Assembly: GCF_006440735.1 (NCBI RefSeq)
Contig: NZ_VFUA01000037.1
Coordinates: forward strand, 1 to 52,931
From: Mesorhizobium sp. B2-7-1
Lineage (GTDB): Bacteria; Pseudomonadota; Alphaproteobacteria; Rhizobiales; Rhizobiaceae
Direction: 5' to 3'
DNA: 52,931 nucleotides
Of the stretch, positions 25,063-35,717 are shown piece by piece. A program made the translations under genes and the position numbers. Under the pieces are notes generated by a model, which ran no database searches, was not told the origin of the DNA, and saw only the letters and a program-made list of their open reading frames with translations. The first letter of the stretch is position 1; every line of letters starts with the position of its first letter.

Positions 25063-26091
25063 GTGACGAAAGTCGTGGACAAGAAAGCGACGATCCGGGA
25101 TGTAGCGCGCGTTTCGGGCGTATCGGTCGGAACCGTTTCACGCAGCCTCAACGTTCCTGAGACGGTGAAGCCCGAAACGCTCAGCAAGGTACGGGCGGCG
25201 ATACGGTCGCTCGACTTCCAGCCGGATGTTCGCGCGCAGAACATGCGCCGCCGCAGCACGATGACGGTCGGTTTCGTCATCGACGACATCGCCAATCCCT
25301 GGCATGCCAGCTGCTTCAAGGCGATCGACGCGGAGCTTCGCCAGAAGGGCTATTCGCTCTATCTGATGAGTACCCACGGCCAGGCCAGCGAAGAGGCGGC
25401 GGCGCTCGACATGCTGCAGCACGGTCGCGCCGACGGGATGATCATGACCATCAACAACGAGCAGGACGCTCGTACCATCAAGCGGCTGAAGGAACTTCGC
25501 ATTCCGGCCGTTCTGCTCGACCGCGACATCCCGCTCGAGATCGATGCGGTGCTGACCGAGCACGCGCCCGGCCTTCGCCAGGCCACCAATTACCTGATCG
25601 AACTGGGGCACAGGCGCATAGCGATCATCACGGCCGGCAGCGATATCCGTCCGGGGCGCGAGCGTGTCCGCGGCTTCGTTGAAGCGTTCGAGCGTGCCGG
25701 CCTGCCGGTGCCGCGCGATCTGATCCGCTCGCAGAGCCTGTCGGCGGACTACGGTTTCCGCGAGGCCACCACGTTGCTGCAGATGCCGGAGCGGCCGACC
25801 GCGATCATCGCGGCCGGGAACAGGATCCTTGCCGGCGTGCTGCGCGCCATGCAGCAGCAGGGCGTTTCGGTGCCGCAGGACATATCGCTGATCGCCTGCG
25901 ATCGATCGGATATCGCGATGCTCTATCCGGGTCCGATCACGCTGATCGACCGACCTGTGGAGGAAATCGGGCGAACCGCAGCGCAGTTGCTGCTCGAGCG
26001 GCTCGATGGCAGCAACGCCCGGCCGGCGCAGCGCATCTCCTTTCCCACGCACCTGATCATGGGAGGCTCCTGCCTGCCGGTGCGCCGCTAG
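25063..26091 (+). CDS. LacI-family transcriptional regulator (probable local sugar-catabolism repressor)
   Basis: The 342-residue product opens with a LacI helix-turn-helix, ATIRDVARVSGVSVGTVSRS, followed by the hinge helix in RAQNMRRRSTMTVGF. The sugar-sensing periplasmic-binding-like domain includes VGFVIDDIANPWHASCFKAI and ISLIACDRSDIAMLYP. I chose the GTG at 25063 because GAGGGG lies just upstream. The frame extends to an ATG at 24979 that would put a foreign segment before the DNA-binding domain. It sits in the middle of the sugar genes, and LacI-type boxes occur in several surrounding control regions, so a multi-operon regulon is likely. The inducer is unknown. Confidence 0.9.
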   Translation: MTKVVDKKATIRDVARVSGVSVGTVSRSLNVPETVKPETLSKVRAAIRSLDFQPDVRAQNMRRRSTMTVGFVIDDIANPWHASCFKAIDAELRQKGYSLYLMSTHGQASEEAAALDMLQHGRADGMIMTINNEQDARTIKRLKELRIPAVLLDRDIPLEIDAVLTEHAPGLRQATNYLIELGHRRIAIITAGSDIRPGRERVRGFVEAFERAGLPVPRDLIRSQSLSADYGFREATTLLQMPERPTAIIAAGNRILAGVLRAMQQQGVSVPQDISLIACDRSDIAMLYPGPITLIDRPVEEIGRTAAQLLLERLDGSNARPAQRISFPTHLIMGGSCLPVRR

Positions 26092-26130
26092 ACTGGATTT
26101 TTTCGCCAAGCGGAATCATCTGGCAGGGCA

Positions 26131-27161
26131 TCAGCCGTGCGACGTCTCACGCAGCTTCTCGGCCCGGCGGGACCGCTGGTATTTGATCAGCCTGTCCAGC
26201 GACACCGCCAGCACGGTCACGGCGCCGGTGAAGAAGGTGCTCCAGGTCGCGTCGATGCCGAAGAAGATCAGCCCGCTGGAAATGACCTGGATGATCGTCA
26301 TGCCAATGACGGCGCCGATGATGGTGCCGTGCCCGCCGGAAAGCGGCGTGCCGCCGATGATGACGGCGGCAATGACGACGAGAACGAAATCGCTGCCCTC
26401 ATTCGGATCGATGGCGCCGCGGAAGCCGACATACATGGTGCCGGACAAGCCGCAGATCGCGCCCATCAGTACCAGGGTCTGCAATCTGACCAGCGCGGTG
26501 GGGATGCCGGCATGGGCCGCCGCTTCCGGATTGCTGCCGACGGCCTGCACCCGATAGCCGAACCGGGTGCGGTGGAGAAGGATATGCATTGCAACCGCCA
26601 GGAGCAGGAAGACGAGCGCCGACACTGGCAAGACACCGAACAATTTGTAGGAAATCACCCAGAAAAAACTGCTGCCGTCATCGGACGGAACGATCGCGCG
26701 TCCGCGATTGACCACGAGCGAAAGCCCTTGAAACATCGAATAGGTGCCGAGCGTCACGATGATCGCCGGCAAACGCAGGGTCACTGCGATCAGCCCGTTG
26801 ACCAGCCCCAGGCAGCCGCCAAAAGCCACGCCCGCAATCGCGGCGAGCCATGGATCGAGACCCGCCACCATCAGCAGGGCGACGACGACGGCGGAGAAGT
26901 TGAACATCCAGCCGACCGACAGATCGATCTCGCGGATGGCCAGCAGGAACACCATGCCCAGCGCCAGCATGCCCAGGAACGTGGTGTTGCCCAGCAGGGA
27001 AAGAAGATTGATCGGGTTGAGGAAACGCGGCCTCGCGATGCCGATGACCGCCATCATGACGAGCAAGGCGACGATCACGCCGATCTCGTCGGGCATGCGG
27101 AAACCTTGCCGCGACGACCTCGGCAGAGGCGTTGAGGTTTTTTCGGCTTGATTGGTATCGG

Positions 27162-27165
<4 letters not shown>
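26131..27165 (-). CDS. Ribose-class ABC transporter permease
   Basis: The 344-residue hydrophobic protein carries REIDLSVGWMFNFSAV and GGTPLSGGHGTIIGAVIGM, the two signature stretches of this permease group, plus AVGSNPEAAAHAGIPT in the ATPase-contact loop. The start ATG at 27165 overlaps the ATPase stop (ATGA). It is last in the operon SDR, binding protein, ATPase, permease. It converges on the LacI gene, leaving a 39-base gap without a clear terminator. Confidence 0.9.
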
Positions 27166-28703
<1,538 letters not shown>

Positions 28704-28726
28704 GACATCTTATCCCTGGACGGTGA

Positions 28727-28747
28727 GGGGCAGCTTTCGGCCGCCCC
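28727..28747 (-). other. Intercistronic stem-loop after the binding-protein gene
   Basis: On the minus strand GGGGCGGC, a five-base loop and GCTGCCCC form an 8-bp stem with one G-T pair. It lies in the 70-base gap between the binding-protein stop (28774) and the ATPase start (28703). It is comparable in position to the hairpin at 21009-21036. No T-run follows. Confidence 0.5.
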
Positions 28748-28773
28748 CGACCATCAGTGGGAAATCGCTGCGC

Positions 28774-29844
28774 TTACTCGGACTCTGCCGAAATCGGCTT
28801 CGGCTCGCTCGAGAGCATTTGCGCCGTGAGGGTCTCGGTCCAGGGCTTGTAGTATTCGGCCGTCGCCTTCGGGTCGGCCGCAAGTTTCTGGGCCTCGTCG
28901 AAGGAAATAGGCTTCAGGCCATTCCCCATGTCGACCTTGTCCGCGGTCACGATCTGCGAGCCGGCGTTATAGAACCCCGGCGCGAGCTTCTTGCCGCCCT
29001 TGATGGCGTTGACCAGCAGGGCGACCGGCAGGTAGCCCTGCACGAAGGCGCTCTGCCCGATGGTCACATAGGCGTGGCCTTCCTTGATCGCTTTCAGGTT
29101 CAGCTCCGTCATGTCGTAGCCGCCGGCCACGAATTTGTCGCCATGGGCGGCGTTCAGCTTGCCAAGGCTGGTCACGTCGGGCGCGCACAGGCCTATCAGG
29201 GCGACGGCGTCCGGATTGGCGCTGTAGAGCTGCTCCCAGTGATTGTAGTTGTCGACGGCCGACACCTTCACGTCGAACGGGCCAAGCACTTTGATGCCTG
29301 AAGCCTTGGCAAGCGATTCCTCGACGCCCTTGGCGCGGTTCTCGAGCACGGGGAAGCCGGGAAAGCAATTGCCGAGAACGACTGTGCCCTTGGCGCTCTC
29401 CCCGCCAAGCTTTTCGAGCACCATGCGGCCGAGGACGCGTCCGCTCTCGACCGATTTTTCGCCGACATAGGGTGCCTCGACGGCCTTAGACAGCAGGTTG
29501 AACTGCACCAAGGGCACGCCGCCGGAGACGATGTCGTTCAAGCTCTTGGCCATGGATTCGCCAGGCACCGAGGTTGCGATGCCCTGGGCGCCGGAATTGA
29601 CGAAATTCTGCACAAGCTTGAGCTGGCCTTCCGGCGCGCCGCCTGCCTGCTGCGCGGTCACCAGCTTGACGCCGAGATCGCTGGCGGCGGCCTGTGCGCC
29701 GTCCTGGATCTGCTGCACGAACGGATCGCCCTGGGCGTGCGCCACGAAGCCTATGGTGATGTCATCCGCAAAGGCGCCTGATCCTGCGAAGGCCAACGCC
29801 ACGGCGGCGAGCATCGCGGTCGAGGTGGTTCTCCTGAATGTCAT
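28774..29844 (-). CDS. Periplasmic sugar-binding protein of a ribose-class ABC importer
   Basis: The 356-residue product begins with a Sec signal peptide, MTFRRTTSTAMLAAVALAFA, cleaved after AFA near residue 26. The mature part starts DDITIGFVAHAQGDPFVQQI. The first beta-strand, the hinge region VPLVQFNLLSK and AGGYDMTELNLKAI mark it as a type I fold of the ribose/xylose group. The ATG at 29844 follows GGGGGA. It is second in an operon behind an SDR and ahead of its ATPase and permease, so the SDR probably oxidises the imported sugar. Confidence 0.88.
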   Translation of the reverse strand: MTFRRTTSTAMLAAVALAFAGSGAFADDITIGFVAHAQGDPFVQQIQDGAQAAASDLGVKLVTAQQAGGAPEGQLKLVQNFVNSGAQGIATSVPGESMAKSLNDIVSGGVPLVQFNLLSKAVEAPYVGEKSVESGRVLGRMVLEKLGGESAKGTVVLGNCFPGFPVLENRAKGVEESLAKASGIKVLGPFDVKVSAVDNYNHWEQLYSANPDAVALIGLCAPDVTSLGKLNAAHGDKFVAGGYDMTELNLKAIKEGHAYVTIGQSAFVQGYLPVALLVNAIKGGKKLAPGFYNAGSQIVTADKVDMGNGLKPISFDEAQKLAADPKATAEYYKPWTETLTAQMLSSEPKPISAESE

Positions 29845-29867
29845 GCGAATTCCCCCTGTTGTCTTGT

Positions 29868-29890
29868 TTGAGTATTTATTTTGAGTATTT
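29868..29890. repeat. Short direct repeat TTGAGTATTT, two copies
   Basis: The ten-base word occurs at 29868-29877 and 29881-29890, in the 61-base gap between the SDR stop and the binding-protein start. It is AT-rich in a GC-rich region. A regulatory role is possible but unsupported. Confidence 0.35.
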
Positions 29891-29905
29891 CTGGCCGGCT
29901 CGCGG

Positions 29906-30673
29906 TCAGATCGCGGTCAGTCCCCCGTCGACGAACATGAACGACCCGGTCATGTAGGACGCGTCGTCGGAGGCCAGGAACGCCACGGCTCCGGCTATTT
30001 CCTCGGGCTCGGCGCCGCGCTTCAGCGGAATGTTCTGCACCTGCCATTCATAGACCTTGGGGTCCGCGACGAGTTCGCGCACGATCGGGGTGAGCGTGAA
30101 GCCCGGGACCACGACATTGACGCGGATGCCTTCGGGCGCATGATCGACCGCCATGACGCGGGAGAGCCCGTGCACGCCACCCTTGCTCGATCCGTAAGCG
30201 ATATTTGCCGGCGTACAGCCGGACATGCCGGTCGGCGAACCGGTCAGCACGACGGCGCCCTTGCCGGCTGTCGCCTTGATCGCGGCCACACCGTGTTTGC
30301 AGGACAGATACATGCCGGTCAGGTTGACGCCAACGATCTCGTCCCAGACTGCCTTGGGCAGGGCGTCGACCTTGTTGTCGCGCGCGCCGGAAAAAATGCC
30401 GGCATTGGACACGAGGATGTCGAGCCGGCCGAATTTCTCGACGATCGTCCGGAAAGCCGCTTCGACTTGGTCTTCGGAGCTGACGTCGACCTTCAGCGCA
30501 AGTGCCTCGCCATCGGCCTTTCTGATCTGATCCGCCGTCGCTTGAGCGCCGTCGCCATTCCAGTCCAAAACCGCGACCTTGCAGCCTTCTTCCGCCAGAC
30601 GTTTCGCCGCGGCTTGCCCAATTCCGGAGGCGGCGCCGGTGACGGCCGCGATCTTGTCCTTGAGGCCTCTCAT
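29906..30673 (-). CDS. Short-chain dehydrogenase/reductase (SDR)
   Basis: The 255-residue product shows TGAASGIG, VLDWNGD with the NAD-selecting aspartate, SNAG, a catalytic serine in VVLTGSPTG, the catalytic YGSSK and the ending MFVDGGLTAI. The ATG at 30673 has GGGGA upstream; a longer frame to 30700 has no support. It heads the operon with the ribose-class importer at 26131-29844 and carries a consensus promoter overlapped by a LacI-type operator. It is therefore probably the first catabolic step on the imported sugar or polyol. Confidence 0.87.
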   Translation of the reverse strand: MRGLKDKIAAVTGAASGIGQAAAKRLAEEGCKVAVLDWNGDGAQATADQIRKADGEALALKVDVSSEDQVEAAFRTIVEKFGRLDILVSNAGIFSGARDNKVDALPKAVWDEIVGVNLTGMYLSCKHGVAAIKATAGKGAVVLTGSPTGMSGCTPANIAYGSSKGGVHGLSRVMAVDHAPEGIRVNVVVPGFTLTPIVRELVADPKVYEWQVQNIPLKRGAEPEEIAGAVAFLASDDASYMTGSFMFVDGGLTAI

Positions 30674-30709
30674 GGTTCGTTCCCCGCGATCTGAAGCCAA
30701 GACGCTGTT

Positions 30710-30743
30710 GGAAACATGATATCGTTTCCATAATCTGTGTCAA
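30710..30743 (-). promoter_or_regulatory. Promoter with overlapping LacI-type operator, SDR/ABC operon
   Basis: The minus strand has a perfect TTGACA (30738-30743), a 16-base spacer and TATCAT (30716-30721). The inverted repeat GGAAAC-N8-GTTTCC at 30710-30729 covers the -10 and the start region. This arrangement predicts repression. The CGTTTCC word is shared with the boxes at 4723 and 30832. Confidence 0.65.
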
Positions 30744-30828
30744 TGATTCAAGAGTTTTACCGAAATATCTTATTATCTAATTGTTGGATAAGGATTTTTT
30801 TTAAAATTTAGTTATTGACTGTGGCCTG

Positions 30829-30838
30829 TATCGTTTCC
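30829..30838. promoter_or_regulatory. Second CGTTTCC box upstream of the same promoter
   Basis: GTATCGTTTC at 30829-30838, followed by CG, places a second box 109 bases from the one at 30723. Two boxes on one side of a promoter could support a repressor loop. The rest of the gap from 30744 to 31046 is AT-rich near 30750-30830 and otherwise shows no gene. Confidence 0.4.
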
Positions 30839-31046
30839 GATTCCAGACAGGATCGATGCCTTTGTCCAAGAGCTTGCATCGTCAAGGCAGACACGTTTCG
30901 ACGGGCGCGATAAGCCCGGCCTCCAGATCACGGATGGGGTTGCGGATCCGGCCGCACGTTCGGCGACGCCCAGGCTGAGAGAGTATCAGCAGCGTTGCTT
31001 GCGGCCCGTCGCCCACTGAAAAAAGTTGCGGAGGCGCGATGCGCTT

Positions 31047-31173
31047 AGAGCGTTTCACCGTTTCACGGAAACGGCGAACCGCTCTATTTCCTTGTGTTGG
31101 AGCAATTGCGGACGGAAGGCTACGGCGAAGGCGCCGAGCCTAACCGCTCACACTTTTCCTGGAATTGCTCTAG
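31047..31173. repeat. Two-hairpin interspersed palindromic element (full copy)
   Basis: The first hairpin is at 31047-31087, with arms starting TAGAGCG and ending CCGCTCTA. The second is at 31101-31173, with arms GAGCAATTGCGGACGGAA and TTTTCCTGGAATTGCTC. Its last 30 bases (31144-31173) are identical to 41548-41577. The design matches palindromic repeats I recall as common in rhizobia. The end of the element supplies the stop codon of the glutamine-synthetase-like gene (31170-31172). Confidence 0.8.
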
Positions 31174-32525
31174 ACGCTCTCGAGATAGGTTTCGATCTCG
31201 AAGTCGCTGACGTTCAGCGCGAAAGTATTCAACTCCTGGCGCTTGCAGGCGATGAAGGCGTCGCGCAGCACGTCCGGGAAGATCTCGGCGACGCGCGGGC
31301 CGGCCTCGAAGGCGGCGATTGCGGACGCCCAGTCGGGCGGCAGCTTGGCGAGCGCCAGGCCCTGGCCCTCGCCGCCGGTCGGCTCGCCGGGCGAAAGCTG
31401 GCGCTCGATGCCGATCAACGCCGCGCCGAGAATCGCCGCCAGGACCAGATAGGGATTGGCGTCGGCGCCGGAGACACGATGCTCGATGCGCCGCGCGGCC
31501 GACGGGCCGCCCGGAATGCGTATCGCCACCATGCGGTTTTCATAACCCCAGGCGACGGCGGTCGGCGCGTAGGATCGCGGCCGCAGCCGGCGGTAGGAAT
31601 TGAAATGCGGCGCGAACACCAGCGTGCTCTCGGCCATCGCGGCAAGCAGGCCGCCAACCGCATGGCGCATGGTGTCGGAGCCCTGATCCGAGCCGTCGTC
31701 GAAGATGTTGCGGCCGTCTCTGTCGAGGACGCTGAAATGGACATGGAAACCGTTGCCGGCGCGCTCGCCATAGGGCTTGGCCATGAAGCAGGCGGCGAAG
31801 CCGTGCTTGCGGGCAATGCCCTTGACGGTGCGCTTGAACAGCACCGCGTCGTCCGCGGCGCGCAGGGCGTCGGGCACATGGTTGAGATTGATCTCGAACT
31901 GGCCGACGCCGTTCTCGGCGATCGCGGTGTCGACGGGAATGTCCTGCATGCGGCAGGCTTCGTAGATATCGTGGATGAAGGCTTCGAAATCGTCGACCTC
32001 GTCGATCGAAAGCGCTGCGTCGGAATCGAGACGCCGCCCGGTTACCGGCGAGACCGGTCCGACAGGGCGCTGCGACGTCGGGTCGACGAGGTAGAATTCG
32101 AGCTCGGTCGCGGTGACGGGCGTCAGGCCAAGTGCGGCATAGCGGTCGAGGATACGGGCCAGCGCGCGGCGCGGATCGCCGAGATAGGGGGCGCCGCTGT
32201 CGTCCGCCAGCCAGACCGGCAAGAGGGCCGTCGGGTGCGCCGTCCAGTTGACGGGCAGTATGCCGCGTCCCGTCCAATTGCAGAGTCCGTCGGCGTCACC
32301 GGTCGAAAACACCTGGGCGTTGCCTTCGATGTCCTCGCCCCATATGTCGAGCCCGATGGCCGAATAGGGCATGCGCAGCTTGCCCTCGAGCGCCTTGCGC
32401 GCCTGCTCGACCGGAATGCGCTTGCCGCGCATGATGCCGTTCAGGTCGCACACCGCCGCCCGCAGGCTCTGGATGTCCTTCCTGCTGTCCAGCCACTTCA
32501 AAACGTCCGCAATCGCATCGCTCAA
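31170..32525 (-). CDS. Glutamine-synthetase-like gamma-glutamyl amine ligase (PuuA type)
   Basis: The 451-residue product is a short-form glutamine synthetase homologue. It has the metal/ATP site motifs TELEFYLVD, ENGVGQFEINL and GNGFHVHFSV, then NSYRRLRP and RIPGGPSAARRIEHR. The group includes gamma-glutamylputrescine synthetase, which begins polyamine breakdown. The only suitable start is a TTG at 32525, which has AGGGG seven bases before it. The stop codon lies inside the palindromic element, so the last residues may have been shaped by its insertion. A paralogue is encoded at 41896. Confidence 0.85.
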   Translation of the reverse strand: MSDAIADVLKWLDSRKDIQSLRAAVCDLNGIMRGKRIPVEQARKALEGKLRMPYSAIGLDIWGEDIEGNAQVFSTGDADGLCNWTGRGILPVNWTAHPTALLPVWLADDSGAPYLGDPRRALARILDRYAALGLTPVTATELEFYLVDPTSQRPVGPVSPVTGRRLDSDAALSIDEVDDFEAFIHDIYEACRMQDIPVDTAIAENGVGQFEINLNHVPDALRAADDAVLFKRTVKGIARKHGFAACFMAKPYGERAGNGFHVHFSVLDRDGRNIFDDGSDQGSDTMRHAVGGLLAAMAESTLVFAPHFNSYRRLRPRSYAPTAVAWGYENRMVAIRIPGGPSAARRIEHRVSGADANPYLVLAAILGAALIGIERQLSPGEPTGGEGQGLALAKLPPDWASAIAAFEAGPRVAEIFPDVLRDAFIACKRQELNTFALNVSDFEIETYLESV

Positions 32526-32549
32526 TTTCCAGCCCCTTTTCTAGGTGCT

Positions 32550-32565
32550 GTAGCCTATCGGCTAC
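32550..32565. promoter_or_regulatory. Inverted repeat GTAGCC-TATC-GGCTAC, candidate operator
   Basis: The perfect six-base arms lie 25-40 bases upstream of the glutamine-synthetase-like start, in the 233-base gap before the GntR gene. The GntR-family regulator encoded next is an obvious candidate to bind it, but that is inference. No gene is visible in the gap. Confidence 0.45.
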
Positions 32566-32758
32566 GATATCCAATTTTCAGCTTGTGAGTTCGTGAAGGC
32601 CAACGCGGCTGACGCCGGGTGGTTTTCCTTCATTTTTTCAAGTCACTAGCTGGGATATCGGGCGGCATTTCGGGTCCATATTGTGCGATCTGCGATCGCA
32701 ACATAGCGACCCGATTGCCGAAAGCCAAGCCGAATTCGAAGCCTGCTGTTCCGGCCTG

Positions 32759-33457
32759 TCAGTGGCGCAGTTCCGGAAACTTGGCCTGGCCGAGGATGTG
32801 GGTCGCGCCCTCGGCGATATCACGCACGATCGCGGCGCGCGCCCTTTCGCCGTCGCCGGCCTCGATCGCCGCCACGACCTCCTCGTGATAGTCGATGCCG
32901 AGAATGCCGGCCAGGTCATCCTCGAAGCCGATGTGCAGGTTTCGCAGGAAGGGGCCGACCTGCATCCAGACCGTCTCGATCAGGAAGAGCATCTGCTCGT
33001 TGCCGCAATGGCGGTAGATCGAGAATTTGAAGTCATAGTTCTTGCGCAGATAGTTATCGATCCCGCCGCCGCGGGCGGCTGCGGTAAGCTCGGCGCAGTG
33101 GCGCCGGATCGCGCGCAGATTGTTGCCGTTGATGAGCTTTGTCGCGAGCTCGGTGGCCGTGCCTTCGAGGATTGTGCGCACGGCGGTCAGCTGCTGGAAG
33201 CGGTCGGCCGAAATCAGCGGCACCTCGACGCTGCCGTTCGGCATCGGGCTCAGCGCCCTCAGCGCCTGCAGCCGCATGAAGGCGCTGCGCACCGGCATGT
33301 CGCTGGTGCCGAGCTCCTTGGCGAGCTTGCGCGAGGTCAGCTTCTGGCCGGGCTGGAGCTGCCCCGACATCAAGGCGCGCACGAGCTCCAGATAGACTTT
33401 CTCATGCAGCGGAACGCTATCGACAGCGGTCAGTCCGAATTGCGATTTGTCGGCCAT
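32759..33457 (-). CDS. GntR-family regulator, FCD subgroup
   Basis: The 232-residue product has an N-terminal winged helix-turn-helix including LHEKVYLELVRALMSGQLQP and KLTSRKLAKELGTSDMPVRS. An FCD ligand domain follows, with the metal-binding residues in DFKFSIYRHCGN and DYHEEVVAAIEAGD. FCD regulators typically sense organic acids or sugar acids. It is transcribed toward the glutamine-synthetase-like gene and lies opposite the PAP2 and mannonate dehydratase genes, so either set could be its target. Confidence 0.88.
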   Translation of the reverse strand: MADKSQFGLTAVDSVPLHEKVYLELVRALMSGQLQPGQKLTSRKLAKELGTSDMPVRSAFMRLQALRALSPMPNGSVEVPLISADRFQQLTAVRTILEGTATELATKLINGNNLRAIRRHCAELTAAARGGGIDNYLRKNYDFKFSIYRHCGNEQMLFLIETVWMQVGPFLRNLHIGFEDDLAGILGIDYHEEVVAAIEAGDGERARAAIVRDIAEGATHILGQAKFPELRH

Positions 33458-33720
33458 TGGCGATGCGTTGCTTCACTCGTCCTGAAATCTGTTTCGCCAC
33501 TCCATGCGCCGCAGCGATACGTCCCGGCGGGATTGGAGGCGCACGATAGACGGTTAACGCGCGCCGCTGCAAGCCTGGCGCCGGCGCTTGTCCAAGCCGG
33601 AATCGCACGCCGGAACCATCGGGGCCGACGTCGCTGTGCCAACACTTGTTGCGGCACGGCCCGGCCGCTATCGTCCGTCGGCTTGGCGCTCGCAGAAGAG
33701 ATGCCGAACGGTAAGGCAGA

Positions 33721-34389
33721 ATGGAAGGCGGCAAGAAAAACGCGCTGCGGGCATATGGATACTGGGCCGGCATAAATCTGATCGTTTTTGCCTTGCTTTT
33801 TCCTCTTGCGGACGCGGTCGCCGAATGGAGGGGTGGGGCTTGGAAAATCTATTTTGATTTCGAGCTTCGAACAGCGCTGATGCCGCAATTCATCTTGCCG
33901 TATCATTCGATGAGTATCCTGTTTCTGCTGCCGCCCTTCCTTTTGAACGCATCTGAAATGGCGGTTTTGGGAAAGCGCGTTCTCGTTGCGACTTTGCTTG
34001 GGTGCGCGACCTTCCTGATCATGCCGGCGCAGCTTGGTTTCGTTCGGGTGATGCCCGACGGAATGCTCTACCAAAGAATGTTCGCGGGGATTTTCCTGCT
34101 CGACGGGACGCACAATCTGGTGCCGTCGCTGCATGTGGTCTATGCCTCGCTGAGCATCTACAGCTATAGCCAGGCCGTGCGCCGGTCCGGCGCAAGAGTG
34201 CTTTTGTGGCTGTGGTGGTGCCTGATCGTGAGCGCTACGCTGCTCGTGCATCAGCATCATTTGGCAGACGTGGTATCGGGCCTGGCGCTGGCATTTCTTT
34301 TGTGTTGCTGGGATCCGTCGACGCGCGTTTCTCGGAGATCCGCAAAGACGCAAAAGACGGGAATACCGGCCGACGAAACCGCGGCTTGA
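33721..34389 (+). CDS. PAP2-like membrane phosphatase/phosphotransferase family protein
   Basis: The 222-residue protein is an integral inner-membrane protein with about six hydrophobic segments. It carries PSLHVV near residue 137 and HQHHLADVVSGLALA near residue 180. These are the second and third catalytic motifs of PAP2/sphingomyelin-synthase-like proteins, while the first basic motif is not evident. A role in phospholipid or inositol-lipid head-group transfer is typical of the group. It has an AAGG ribosome site before the ATG and no obvious tie to its catabolic neighbours. The 263-base gap before it holds nothing recognisable. Confidence 0.78.
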   Translation: MEGGKKNALRAYGYWAGINLIVFALLFPLADAVAEWRGGAWKIYFDFELRTALMPQFILPYHSMSILFLLPPFLLNASEMAVLGKRVLVATLLGCATFLIMPAQLGFVRVMPDGMLYQRMFAGIFLLDGTHNLVPSLHVVYASLSIYSYSQAVRRSGARVLLWLWWCLIVSATLLVHQHHLADVVSGLALAFLLCCWDPSTRVSRRSAKTQKTGIPADETAA

Positions 34390-34521
34390 GCCTGACTCCT
34401 GTCGCCTGATTTGACGGCCATCGTCGTCCGACAATATGGTCGACCGTAACCCGCTAGCGCGCCTCGCGATCCTCAGATTCGCCCGGCGAGCCTTTCGGAA
34501 ACATGCTTTTGAGAGGCAGTC

Positions 34522-35706
34522 ATGGAACAATGCTGGCGCTGGTATGGCCCGAACGATCCCGTCACGCTCGACCACATCAAGCAGGCGGGTGCTTCAGGCA
34601 TCGTGACGGCGCTGCACGGCATCTATGACGGCAGCGCCTGGCCGCTCGACGCAGTCCTCGAGCGCAAGCGCATCATCGAAGCGGCTGGCCTGAGCTGGTC
34701 GGTGGTGGAAAGCATCCCCGTCCACAACTCGATCAAGACCGGCACGCCGGAACGGGAGCGCTATGCCGGCTGGTACAGGGACACGATCCGGGCGCTGGCC
34801 AAAGCCGGCATCTCGACCATCTGCTACAATTTCATGCCGGTCGTCGACTGGACGCGTACCGATCTCATGTACCGACTGCCGATCACCGGCTACGCGCTGC
34901 GCTTCGACGCCCTCGACTTCGCCGCCTATGATGTCTTCGTGCTGAAGCGGCCGAATGCCGAGGCGAGCTACAGCCCGGCCCGGTTGCAGGAAGCGGAAGC
35001 GCGGCTGAAGACCTTGAGTGGCGAAGACATCGACAGGATCGAGCGCAACCTGATCGCCGGCCTGCCGGCCACGGAGCGCACCTACAATCGCGAGACGATG
35101 CGCGACGCGCTCGCCGACTATGCGGCGATCGGTTCGGCCGAACTGCGCGCCAACCTCGCCTGGTTCCTGAAGGAGATCATCCCGGCGGCCGAGGAAGTCG
35201 GCGCGCGCATGTGCATCCATCCCGACGATCCGCCGTTCTCGCTCTATGGGTTGCCGCGCGTGGTCTCGACCGCCGATGACGCGCGCTTCATCCTGGGGAC
35301 GGTCGACAGCCCGTCGAACGGGCAGACCTTCTGCACCGGCTCCTACGGCGTGCGCGCCGACAACGACCTGGTCGCGATGATCGACGAGTTCGGGCCGAGA
35401 ATCCATTTCGCGCATCTGCGCAATGTGACGCGCGAGAAGGACGGCTCCTTCTACGAGGCCGAGCATCTGGAAGGATCGACCGACATGGCCGAGGTCATCC
35501 TGGCGCTGATGAAGGAAGAGGCGCGCCGGCGCAAGGAAGGCCGGTCCGACTGGCGCATCCCGATGCGCCCGGACCATGGTCATCTGCTCGCCGACGATAT
35601 CGGCAAGACAAAGATCAACCCCGGCTATTCGCTGATCGGGCGGCTCAAGGGTCTTGCCGAGCTGCGCGGCATCATGCGCGCCGTGGAGCGGTTCGAGCTG
35701 GCGTAA
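34522..35706 (+). CDS. uxuA: Mannonate dehydratase
   Basis: The 394-residue product matches UxuA along its length. It opens [20 protein letters not shown] and [12 protein letters not shown], with [39 protein letters not shown] and RPDHGHL providing the metal-binding Cys/His/Asp residues of this TIM-barrel enzyme. It converts D-mannonate to 2-keto-3-deoxy-D-gluconate in glucuronate breakdown. The length equals that of the Escherichia coli enzyme (394). The other hexuronate genes are not nearby, so it acts alone here, perhaps under the GntR regulator at 32759. A GAGAGG site precedes the ATG. Confidence 0.95.
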   Translation: MEQCWRWYGPNDPVTLDHIKQAGASGIVTALHGIYDGSAWPLDAVLERKRIIEAAGLSWSVVESIPVHNSIKTGTPERERYAGWYRDTIRALAKAGISTICYNFMPVVDWTRTDLMYRLPITGYALRFDALDFAAYDVFVLKRPNAEASYSPARLQEAEARLKTLSGEDIDRIERNLIAGLPATERTYNRETMRDALADYAAIGSAELRANLAWFLKEIIPAAEEVGARMCIHPDDPPFSLYGLPRVVSTADDARFILGTVDSPSNGQTFCTGSYGVRADNDLVAMIDEFGPRIHFAHLRNVTREKDGSFYEAEHLEGSTDMAEVILALMKEEARRRKEGRSDWRIPMRPDHGHLLADDIGKTKINPGYSLIGRLKGLAELRGIMRAVERFELA

Positions 35707-35717
35707 GCGGCAGCCGA

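Noticed and set aside
26137..27135. A 332-codon plus-strand open frame
   Set aside because: It lies opposite the permease at 26131-27165, and its polar Asp/His/Arg-rich product is typical of antisense of a membrane protein.
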